A DNA stretch of 64,000 nucleotides, taken from positions 12,269,891 to 12,333,890 of the forward strand of contig NC_092180.1 in NCBI RefSeq assembly GCF_043641665.1. The letters are read 5' to 3'. This document shows positions 1-12,300 of the stretch, piece after piece. The notes under the pieces were generated by a model. The model saw only the letters and a list, made by a program, of their open reading frames with translations. It had not been told where the DNA came from and made no database searches. Each line of letters starts with the position of its first letter. Within the stretch, counting starts at the first letter, position 1. The translations under genes and the position numbers were made by a program. The DNA is from Enoplosus armatus (taxonomy: Eukaryota; Chordata; Actinopteri; Centrarchiformes; Enoplosidae).

Positions 1-301
1 ACATCAAAAATAAAACAAGACATATTCTTGTAGAACAGATACAAAGTCAAAAGACATGCATCAAAACATTATATGTACATCTACATTATTTCAGTTAATA
101 TATTTATGTACAAAATGTTGAATAAATTGTGTAACCAACGAGCAGAAGAAAGAACTTCTTCCCAGACTTCCCAAGCTACTGGTTAATTTTAATGTTTCGT
201 AGGCGAGTCAGTCTTTGTGCATTGTTCATGTTTCATACTGGTGTTTATACTTTATATAAGAAGGTGTCTGATTGATTTTTAGATTTATATGTATACTGCA
301 C

Positions 302-390
302 CTGGAATGGAATCACAAGGTTGACAGTGTCGCCAACTTTCCTGATGAGCGTCTGGCGGAGATTTCTGGGGAGCCAAATTTTAGGGCGTT
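302..390 (-). CDS. mybpc3: mybpc3 exon 27: start of Ig domain C8 (last exon in window)
   Basis: Encodes (Q)[20 protein letters not shown] then TVNLVIPFQ, with a donor at 301 (CAG|GTGCAG). It matches the opening of C8 (human [20 protein letters not shown]). Bases 1-301 are intron. The gene continues to the left of the window. Confidence 0.9.
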
Positions 391-3300
391 CTGTGAAAGA
401 AAAAACACACAAAAAGAGGCATGACAGGGACTGGAAAATGGAAGAAGGAAGTTTAAATTAGGAGGAAATATTAATATTTAAATTAGGAGAAATATTTGGC
501 TATATGAGATGTATTGGTTGTCATGTCTCAAGTGTTGAAACTAAAGGAGCAGAGAGAGTCGTCAAAAGTTTCTAATCTATAAATACTCACGCATTATCTC
601 TCTGATGGTGACAGGTTGAGCCAGAGTGGTAGGAACACTGGGCCCTGCCATGTTGTAGGCTCGCACACGGAACTGCAGCTTGTCTCCGGTGGTGAGATCT
701 CTGACGATCATCGATGTCCGCTCGGTCAGACCCTGAATGGCTGGTATCCATTCATCCGCTGCGACCAGAAAAACACACAGCTAATTAAAACGACATGATT
801 CACTAGACTTCAAATGTTACACTGGAACCAAAGTAAAAAATAGAGGTAGAAGGTCATCGGAGCCTCTATTTTGTTATAATACAGCATATCATCAGATGTT
901 TATTGTGTATGGTGGAGGCTGGTGAGAGAAACAACAGTTCATGACAGCAAATAAAATTCAAAAGGTCATTACAAAGGTTAGTGTGATCGTATGATCACCA
1001 TGCTGTCGGCCTAGAGGCAAGAAAAATGCTATCTAAACTGACATAAAACTGACATCGAAACTTTTGGAAAAAAACATTTTGCTCTGACTGTTTGCTCATA
1101 GCTGAGAGCCTTTGAGGTTTAAGACTATTTGTAAAACTTATTGCTCAGATAGAGATCAGTCGCTGAGCTTCACTGCCATTAACTGATTGTTTGTATATAA
1201 ACTTTGATGATATACGCTATAAAAAACCTTCCTTATCAGAGGCATGCAGGCGGGTGGCTCCAGCACTTACTGCCCTCCTTGCAGTACTCAACCCCATAAC
1301 CCTCGAGTTCAGCTGAGCCGATCCTCTCAGGCGGCCGCCACTTCAGCGAGATGGAAGTGTCACTGATGTCGTCGACGCACAGTCCAATGGGCTCACTTGT
1401 AGGGGCTGAGAGTGAGGCAGAGGGCAGATGAATGGGCTCAGTTAGTCAGTTAGAGCATTACTAAAATACATTCAGAGTGAATTACTGAACAAGTGGATGA
1501 ACCTGATCAGGAATTAACAAATTATGTAAAGTAACAAAAACCCTCACAAAGCTTTGTAACAGCAAAGAGTGCTTGAATGCTGTCACCATCATCCATTACA
1601 ACTTTTCTTTTGCCACAGCAGCAGCATCACCTAATTATCCCGTGAAGGTTTCATTTCAAACATACAGTATCTTCATGAACCACCATCGGATGACGAATGA
1701 GAATGAGAGAGAATGAGTACATGAGTACAGCAGAGGAAATACAACAAAACCAAAACCAGGTTTGTCCAGGTCACCAAAGTTTGTCTACGTGGTTATATGG
1801 GCCTGGTGGCTGCTGTTTCTGTCCACATAATCTTAAATGTGCCGTAATTGCAAGTTCAGTTGAAGTAGTGTAGGTGTTTATCATATTTTTGGTTGGTGAA
1901 ACGGCATCGACTGCAGCTGGTGTGCAGTGAAACACGTGTGTAGCTGTATGTTTAACATCAAAAAATGTTGGTTGTGTGAGAGTTGACAGTTGACATTTAA
2001 CTTACTAAGAGTGACGAAAGTGAGTATATATGTAACTTAACACCAGACTGCTTGATCCTGTCGACAGTCCTAATTCAAACAACAAAGACAATATTAATTT
2101 CAATATCAAATATTTGTGGTTGTGTTGTCAGTTATGAAAACAGTCTATTGGCCTGTAAGCCGGCTGATGTCATCCCGTGAAAGATGAGCTGTCTGACTGA
2201 CCCGGAGTTCACGGCTGGGCTGAAGTCTAAGTGCCTGGCGTGCTCTCTGTCCCGCAGGGATGAAATGGCATGATTTTAGTTTGCATTAAAAGGCTCTGGT
2301 TCATCAGTTACTTCCCATGCATTGATTTCACCGCAGAGGCGGCAAAAGCAAACAATCAATGTTGCAACAGCTTTAGCTGCAGAGACTAAAAGGTCTTGTT
2401 TTCAAGTAATGACGAAGCAATATTATTATTACAGTGTTAAGCATTGGGTTTTATGACCGCTACCAATTTACAAGCTTTTGTATGTCTATTGTAAAACTGT
2501 AGGGGTCAGGAGGAATTATGGAGGGGAAGAAAAGATGTATAATTGACAGCTAATAGAGATGAATAATGGTCATAGGTTTCTAAATGCCCATTTAACTGTT
2601 TTGTGTGAGAAACTAATTCAGTTAAATTGCAGGGAATGATTCCTGATGACACATTGAAAATGACACTTCTGTTTCATTATATCAAACACACCACTTGGGC
2701 GCCTACTTTAGCACTAATTATTCATTTGTCATTTTGAGGCAAAAGTTGAAGCACATCTGGAGCAGTCACCTCCACCAGCGAGTAGATTCATACATTTTTG
2801 CAGCTTGGCTTTGAACAATTAAAGTATGGAGAAATGTTTTCCCACAAAACAGAAGATATCAACACACACTGAATCTAAGCTTCTGAGGTAATATTTAGTC
2901 AACCTTATATTTTCATGTTGTTGCAACTTGTTGACAGCATGAGGTCAGACTGAGAGGTGTTGAGTTTAAGTCATGGCCTCGTCGTCACTAAGGCCAGGAC
3001 TGGAAACATGGAAACACCTGTTAGAGGTCAAGGGTTTCCTCGCATGTAGAAAGTCACAGCTTGTTTGAACAGTAGCTCAGGGCAGTCTGGACAAAAGGTG
3101 CGGAGTGAACAGCAATTCAGATGTGTTTTAAAAAAGGAAAAACAGACTTCTTTTTTGACATCATCACGATCAGACACTTCAACAGCACGATTACTAAACC
3201 ATGCTCAGCACTTTCAAACATGTACACCACTGAAAAATGAGGGGCTGGTATATGCAGCCAATTTTCCCATTAATGTTGTTCACACATAAACAAAATTAAG

Positions 3301-6300
3301 TTTCATTTCTAATTCTAAAACCCACATGATAATCCAACATCTCAAAATGAATAATGCCTACTACCAACAGGTTCTGGCTCTGGTTTAGCGGCAGGGGTGG
3401 GCTCCGCAGGGGTCTCCTCTGCAGGGGGACCACTTTCTGCTGGGGGTGTCTCATTCTCAGCTGGAGCTCCCTCTTCTCCGCTGGGGGCTGCCTCTGCTGG
3501 TGGTTCACTACTGGCATCTGGTTCCTGTTGCACCTCAGGAGGTGGAGGTATCTCTGTCTCAGGCTTGCTGGCTTCCACCTCTGCTGGAGCAGCGGCCGGT
3601 TCCACAGGTTTCTCTTCTTCCACTGGCTTCTTCTCAGCCGTCTTTGGAAGTTTGGGCTTTGTCATTCTTTCTCAGTGATTAGCAACCCTGCTGATGATTG
3701 AAGCTGGTGGTTTTACCTCTACTGCCAAATGCCTTGCTCTAACCTATGCTCTCATTCTCCCTTGCACACACACTTGTTCTCTTCACTATTGTCTTTGCTG
3801 TAGTGGCAACAATGCTCCCTCTGGAGCAGCCTCCACAGTAGCGTGAACCCCTCTGTGTTAAGCAGCTGGTCCCAGCCGAATCGAGCGCTTCCAGGCCATT
3901 ATTTATAGAGAGGGATGCCACAGATAGTTTCCTAATCAGCTGTCTTACAAGCGATTGGCCATCTGGATACAATGATGTTCCCTCTTAAATCAACAAGTGG
4001 AGAATGAAATGGTACTTAAAAATCAGTGATAGACTGAGAGACAATCCGAACCTGAGCCCCTGTTTTATAGGATACTGTCAAGCTAGTAAGGAAGCAATTT
4101 GTCCATTCTCACCCATGTATATTCTCTCTCAGCGCCACTGATGTTGGTGAAGCACAGAACAAAACTGAGTCATCAGCATACATAACAACATTGGCATTTT
4201 TAACAACATATGGACCCAAGCAACTTCATTGTGAACACCGAAAGATATTTTTTGCTGTCAGAATAACTGCCAACACTCTTCACTCAAGCATGAGCTTAAG
4301 GTGAAAAAGCACAACATTTGAGCTTGGCAACAAGAATACTGTGGTCAATGACATCCAAAGCTGCAGTAAAATCCAAGAGCACAGCCCCAACTAGTTTCCT
4401 GTCATCCAAATATGATTGATCAGTCGTGTGTACTAATGCAGAACTAGTAGAGTACCCTGGACTATAAGCATGCTGTGCTTTTGTAAGTGTCCGTTTCTAC
4501 TAAAATAATTTAACATTTGATTTAAAATGATTTTCTCAAGTATCTTACTCAGCACAGGGAGTATACTAATGGGTCTACAATTAGAGCCAGTAAAACCTGC
4601 TTTTCCGTCTTTAGGTAAAGGTATGATTTTAAAAGTCCCACTGATTAAGCATCTATTAAAAATATGACAGGATTAAATCACCAACCCTGCTCTGCCTGAG
4701 CCACAGCGCTCCTTTAAAGAGTAAATGAACACTGTATGACTTTGGTGTGTTATTTCCTCTTTGTCTGGCACAAAACATTTGGCATCGTACTGTACAGTGC
4801 TACTTCCTTTGTCTGGTCCATGTAGTGATGTATGTGCAACCTTTATTTTTGTTACACAGACAAACATATAGCAAACATGACCCCATCCTGTCATGACCAC
4901 AAGTCAAACAGACCCCATGAGTGAAACCTTAGACTGACCAAACCAGGCATGACACAACCTCAGGGTCATCAAAAGACAGACATGTCTACTGTCGCTCATC
5001 CAGATAACAATCAATCAACATCCTCATGATACTGTAGTGCAGCGAGTGCACACAAATGAGTCAGTTTCTTTTGTTTCATCTTATGATAAATGCATGATCT
5101 ATTATGGAAACAATAAACAGCTTCTTTCATTGAAGATACAGTGGAGCAAATGTCTGAAAATGATTAACTGAATGGGAAAGTGGGATAGGAGCAGGTTTAA
5201 ATCTGTCTGTAAAGACTCACCGACTGGCACGAACGGCTGTGAGGCCGGACTGTGGCGAGACATGCCGATGCCGTTGACAGCATAGACTCGCATCTCGTAC
5301 GCCACTCCTTCAATCATCCGCTTGGCTTCATAAGTTGTTTCAGGATAAGGGTCAAAATTCAGTCTCATCCACCTGTAGCTCTTTGTCTTCTTCCTCTCCA
5401 GCACATAGCCTGAGAATTAAAATGATGTTGTTGGTATCAACTGGTCAATGTCCAAACAATTTAAATAAATTGAGCATTTTAATGTGTTTTTACCAATAAC
5501 TGGCTGTCCACCATCAAACAGAGGGGGGTCCCACTGGACAACACAGGAGTCCTCTGCCACGCTGAGGATTTTGACAACCTGGGGAGGATCTGGAACATCT
5601 GGGGGAAAACATTGCTCACAGTTACAGTTTTCTGAAGAACTAAAATCCATTTGGCATCAAATATTTTAGCTACATGGCGTGATTGTGCTCCTTTGATTGC
5701 TACTTGGGTTATGTGTGTGGTAATTGGCTTATCTCTACATGGTGATGGTAATGAAAACCGACTGCTCTCATTAAAATGAACAGGGGAGCTCCATCTTACC
5801 GACAACTTTCACATTGATATCTGCGGTGTCCTCCCCAGCAGGGTTTCGAACCACAACGGAGTAGATTCCCTCGTCCTGCCTCTCTGCCCCCTCGATGGTG
5901 AAGACACAGTGTCCTTTGGTGGTTTCCACATGGACCCTACTGTCTCCGTCTGTGACGACCTACGCAATGAGAACCAGAGAAGCAGAGTTACTGGATTGTG
6001 TCTGGAGTGTGAAGTATCTTTTATCTCCTCTCACTCCTTCACTGATTGATAGCTCTGTTGCACATACGGCAGCTGGTACAGTAGATGTAGTAGAGGCATA
6101 TTAACATCATGCCACTATGACCAGAGATGATAAATATGACACTTTCAAACACAAAATTTCTTGTGTAAAGTATTTGGGCAAAATCATGCTTTTCAAAGCC
6201 AATCACACATTTAATAATTGATTTAAACATAAACTCCAGATGCCACCATGCAAATGCATTGACCAGTGCTGGACTGTGTCTGAAATGACACAGAGTGGCT

Positions 6301-9300
6301 CAAAAAGGCTGGTTGGTTGATAGTAACTCATCACTAAAACAACCACAAGAGAAACCTTAAGCATGTAAGAGAAAAACAAAATACTTCCTCCTACGAGCCA
6401 CAGGAGCATCTTTTATTGCATCTGACAGTAAGAAATGGTGGACTTTTTCTCACTGTAGACAAGAGGCAGTTAATCTGGCCTGTGCCTGTTTGATTTTACC
6501 AACCCAAAATGTAAAATAATTCAGCACAACTTCAGAAAATTCATCATGTTACTTTATTTGATTATATAATGATGTATTTGAGTGCGTGATCCAAGGATTA
6601 TTTCACCATTAAGTCACTTTGTAAAGTTGCCATACAAAACTATACTTACTGCCCCGTTTCCTGTGACCTGTGTCTGTCTGTAAGATTCAGAACATGCTCT
6701 TACCTTACTGACATGGACGGATACTGAGTTGCACCACATGCAGTTCCTTTGACCTTGACCTCTTAGTGCTATGTGACATAAAAGCAAAACACACATGTAC
6801 AGTGATAGCAAATGGAGAAGTCTGCTTTGTATTTGTATTTGCCAGAATCTGTCTGTCGTCGTCACTGCTGCAGCCTGTTCTTTCTCCAGGGTTGTAAAGC
6901 AGTAAATCAATATAACATACGACCTGTTCAGTCAAGCAGCTGCAAGATCAATTATTTTGCGTTTTGATGGCCGCATATATTCTCATTTCACAACACAATA
7001 GCGTGTTATACATAAGGGGAAATGCATGTAATTTGCGTCTTCTCCACTGGCTGCATTTGTACATCCGCTACGCTACAGGTGAGTATTGAAAAACATGATG
7101 CCAAAGCTGTCAACATACTGACTTGGATTTCAGAGCCACAATACTACAAACAGGCACATATTCATACGGGACATGCACACTTACTTCCCCATCCTTCATG
7201 GTCCAGGAGGATGTCGGCCCTCCTCCCTCCTCTCCGTCGGGTTTTACAGAACTAGCCTACATTTGAGCAGAGCAAAGCGGTAAGAGCCGAAGAGAACAGA
7301 GAGGGCATGTGACCTCTCTTTCTCCTCAACTCAAAGATCAGCACACTGGTAGGCATCATTGGATTTAGCTGTAAGTAGCATTGAACTTATTCAGCTTGGT
7401 TTATGCATCTTAGTATCCCAAATGTATTAGCAGGGAGGAAAGAATTAGTTATCATAGCATCAGTGTGCAGAGCTAACCTGTGCCACTTAATTGTTATTTT
7501 AAGGCTCCAAATAGTTAGCTTGTAGCTTGTATTATATTGTTTAAATATGCTTCTGAATGTTGCATTGCAGCATTAGTAAGGCTTTCAAGTATGTTCCTGA
7601 TAGCAAATGAGGTGTTGTTTTCTCAGCAAGCCTCAGATTTCAGACCTCACCTACTGTGCTCTGGACAGTTGGTGGATGTCAGACGATGGGTGTGTACAGT
7701 AGCTAATTAATAACACAAGTCTGTTTGTCTGTTTTACCTTCTCTCCTTTGGTCCAGATCACGGTGGGAGCAGGATCTCCAGTGATAGGGACATCCAGACG
7801 CAGCTTGTTGCCGGCCACCACCACAATGGTTGACTCGGCAGTGCGACCCATACAGTCCAGGTGGATCTTAGGAGGATCTTAGCGAGTGAGAGAAACGGGT
7901 TAAAATGAATAGACCCTTGCGGTTCAGCTGGTTTAGTCTGCACGCTACGAGAGGGTGAGTTTGTGTTACCTTGGCGCGGCACGTAATCAATCTTCACCTC
8001 TAGGGAAAAAAAGAGAGTGGGAAATAGTTTCAGTTAAATTTATCTTGTGAGGCTGTGAATTGTTCATTTTGAAGTGTAAAAAGTAAAAGCATCGGTATTA
8101 CCCAAGAAGTTGAGTTTGGCAGAAAGGTTGAAAGCATGACCATCTGGCACAAAAGTGTAGTCTCCCTCATCCTCAGGTTTGACTTCATCAATGGTCAGTT
8201 TGTGGATCCTAAAAAGGTCAAAGGTTTTCAAAAGTTTAGTTCCCGGTGTCATGGGATATATGCAGCATATCTGACGCATGTTTAAACACATGTGTAAGTG
8301 TGCTCACCTGCCAATATGTGTGATGTTTATTCTGGCATCGGACTTGACTTCTACACCGTTCTTGTACCAGGTTCCTCTCACGTTCTCATCCGACACCTCG
8401 CACTTGAAAACTGCCTGATCCTTTGCCTTCACTGTGAGGTCGGCAATGCTCTGGTAGACCTCCAGTTCTTTCTCTACACAGTCAGAAAAACACAGGCTCA
8501 GAGTGCAGACAGACAAACCATCGAGGCCTTCAGACTTCAGAGGAGGTACTACAATATGAGACGACGGAATAAGATGCAATAAGATGATGATGTCTGAGGA
8601 TAATATGATAAAGAAATTAGATGCAGCTATTGTATGTGAGGATAATATGGTAATAATATGTTTGGGCGTGAGGTGCTCATTATCATCGTGCCCACCTTTG
8701 TGTGTTGTATCTTAGCAACAGACACAAGGGGGATAGTTAATTGGATTTATGGTAGAAAATAAAGTGGGAGGATATGAAGACCAGATGCTGGAGCTTCACG
8801 TTGTATATCACAAGAAACAACGTACATGGGAGTTATTAAAGTTATCCCAAAGAAATTGTTGTTGTTATCCGGGTGAGATAACTCACACCACCGCTCCTTG
8901 AAAAGGTTACAGGAGTTTTACGTCAGCTCGCTGCCAGGGAGGGCAAATAAGGTGGAAATGGCATTATAATGGGAGTTCTGCTGTGGTCTGAGGTGTTGAT
9001 CCCTGCTGCACGATGGCAGCTGGTAATTCTTGGCAGGCTCTGTGTTCGATTAACAGGCCAGATAAACTTAACTGCACTGAAAGCAGGAACAAAGATCCAG
9101 TTTAAATCTAGACACAACACCCCTGGGACACACACACACTCAGACATATATCACACATACACATGAATATATATGCAAATGTGAGAGTATATATATTCAA
9201 TAGGTCATTGATGGCTGTCAAGTGATGATCTAAAGTGTTTTTTGGTTCATAATGAATAATTCTGCTCTGTGAGCTAATGGTACTGAGATGAAATGGTTAC

Positions 9301-12300
9301 TGGGTGGTGAAAAAAGAAAGAGGGGCAAACTAGCTGAGGTTTATATTTTTGCCTACGTCCATGTGCGGATGAGTTTGAACCGTCCCCATCCGTCATTTCT
9401 AGATCACCTGTGGATTGAAATCAAGACTTCTAAACATATTTATCCACCTTAAACCTTTACCTGCAAAACATGCCACATCTTGAACGTATAAAAACCATCA
9501 TATTATTTAAAAAAAATGTCAAAATCTGACAACTATCTAAGACTTCTGAGCGCTTTCATCAGCATCACCAGACTTGGTACTAGATGAAAATCTATCATCT
9601 CGTGACAAAACAAACCTTTAAACCACAACTTCATAAAGTTCTTCATAAAAAGATTGTACTCTCATGGAAAATTTGCCCCTAAAATATTATGGAAAGAGGT
9701 TGGAAAGAGGTTGCTGTTACTGTGTATCATGAAAGTATAGCTTGTGTCAACAATAGTGTGTGGTATTTTGTTGTTATAAACTGTTGAAATTTCAGGCTTT
9801 ATTTTACTTGGTAAACACGATGACATAGCCACTGTTAACTGAAAAAGTGTGAAAAGAAACACAACCAAACAACAACACAGAAAACAAAGACCAGAGAGAG
9901 AAAACAGGGTCACTTGTGCAGACCTGTGCCCTTCAGGTGAAATATGGTCCACGTCTTCTAACTTTAGCTGGCATGTGGACAGTAACCTTGGCAGAATGAT
10001 GTGGGCAATGGCAAGAGACGCTATATCCCCAAAATAGACAGCATGCCAGGAGTGGCAAGGCCACACAACTACTGGTGGGGTATGAGAATGTGCACTTGGG
10101 GAGTTCATCACTGACAAAAGTGGTTCGTACTGTACTCAGCACATGCGTGACTGACACTCACCCTGCACCAGGAGTTCAGCCATAGACTCGCCGCCATTTG
10201 TTTTAACCTTGTAGTGGCCGCAGTCTTCCTTCGTGGCCTCATTAATGATCAGGACATGTTTGCAGCCGTCTTTCTTGAAGCGATACTTGAAAGACTCGTC
10301 TCTCGTCAGTTCCACGCCATCTTTCTCCCTGCACAGACGTTCACACCACAACCAACATTATGGTGATTAACAGTCATGATTAAAAGAATCATAATTAAAC
10401 TCATGGGCAGGTCTTCAGCAGCTGGTTAGCCCTCGTTTAATAATTCAGTAAATATTAAAAACATCATATGATAAAGTGAATCTAAGCTCAAAGGTCCTCT
10501 TACTATTTTACTTACTTACCATCTCACGTTATTCTCCTGCCCATTCAGTATATAAACACTTGTTTTTACAAGACGGAAAGTCCACATGTAGGTCTTGTGA
10601 TGACATCTAAGCTAGCTCTATTTGCAGAATGAACATAGTGAGATTTGGTTGAAAGCTCAGAAAACTTGTATGTGAACCTTTGAGCTTAGCCTTTACCATA
10701 TACTGTTCAAAAATGTCAAAAACAAACACCCATGCTCAGATTAGAAACATAATTTTAACACCCCAGAGAAGTGGTATACTTGATAGGTTTATAAAGGTTA
10801 GTCTCACTGATTCTGTGCCTGGGTTTTTGTCAATTTTAGATCTTGACACTTTTTACCTTTTGCAATGTTAAATGTGTCTCAGTGTCAACCATTAATCATA
10901 TGACTTTTTAGAAAGTTATTTTGGACTCAAATAAAAGCCCATACACATTAACAGCAACTTTCTCCTTCAAGATAAAGGTCACATGGGACATACTAACATG
11001 CTGATGTGACCTTTTCATTGAGGTGATAATTTACATACTTCAGTCTGACAGTGCTCTGTCTGCGGACATGACACACTCAAATGCCATCTGCTGGGTGTCT
11101 GAGCAATGAACACTGTGTGAGAGTGACTGACAATTAGCTTTGAATTCAAAGAAAGGCTTCATTCTACTTTTATCAATCCAACCACCGCTCATTGATTTTA
11201 TATCTTCAGCAACAGCACCTAATTAACTGAACCTTTCTGGGGTACATTTTGTTCGTTTGATTTGTAGGTTATGCTACATTATTTTAAGTTTACCTTCAGG
11301 ATTTATGATCCAATAGCATGAAAATTAAACTCCTAACAGACAGTTGATTTGTGAGCGTAAAGAAGAAAATCTAACCATTTAACATTGGCTCCTTCCTCTG
11401 AGACTTCGCACTCTAACTCCACCCGCTCGCCCTTCATGACCATCTGATCCTCCAGATTCTTCACAATCAGGACGGGAGGCTCTGCAGAAAACAGATAAGA
11501 ATGAGGGATTAAACTCTTAATCTTGCTAATTTACATTTTCTGGATTATGTTGTAAATTTCCTCTAAACCTCAAATACCTTTAACAAAGAGCTCAGTGGTG
11601 CATTTCTCCTCTCCCACCACACAGCAATATGCTGCATCATCTGCCAAGGAGCAGTGGTTGATGGTGAGGTAGCGCATGTTGCCAACACTCTCAAAGATGT
11701 ACCTTGACAAAGACCAGGAGGATTTTTACACATTGTAAATACTTTTCTTTAAGAGATTTAACATTTAACACAGTATTTGTGCCAAAAACATACATGTTAA
11801 ACACATACGATTGTTTTGTGAAATTCAAAAAAACATTAACAATCTTTTTATTTGCTCTTTGAGACTTACTTGCTGGTGATGTAGTGAAAGAACAAGTTAT
11901 GGAGTTCATCCGTATATTAATGAAAGCAGAGGCCAAAGAGAGACAGAGAGAAGAGTTTACATAATCAATGATTGCTACTGTATTTGTTGAATGCTTCATG
12001 ATGCACAGGTACAGCATGTTTTATCTAACCTTCCAGTCGGTTGGATTTCTTGTCCGTTCTTCAGCCATTTCACCTCAACATCTGGGTTGGCGACCTCAAT
12101 GGCCAGTTTTATTTTATGTCCCTTTGTCACTTGGTAAGCAGGATCCAATTTTTTGAGGAAAGCTAAGTTTCAGATAAGTTAGTCATAGAAGAAATCAGTT
12201 ATAATAAGGTCTACATTATACAGAATTAGATCAAGTGCATCTTATCGTAAACTCTGCACAAACCTTCACTTTTCTTCTCTTCCTTCTTCATCTTCTTCAG

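Noticed and set aside
3354..3701. Plus-strand open frames opposite the P/A-rich exon (Gly/Ser/Leu-rich)
   Set aside because: They are the mirror of the minus-strand exon: Pro/Ala/Glu codons read backwards give Gly/Ser/Leu-rich frames. Only the minus strand has a stop-defined ATG and phase-matched donor.
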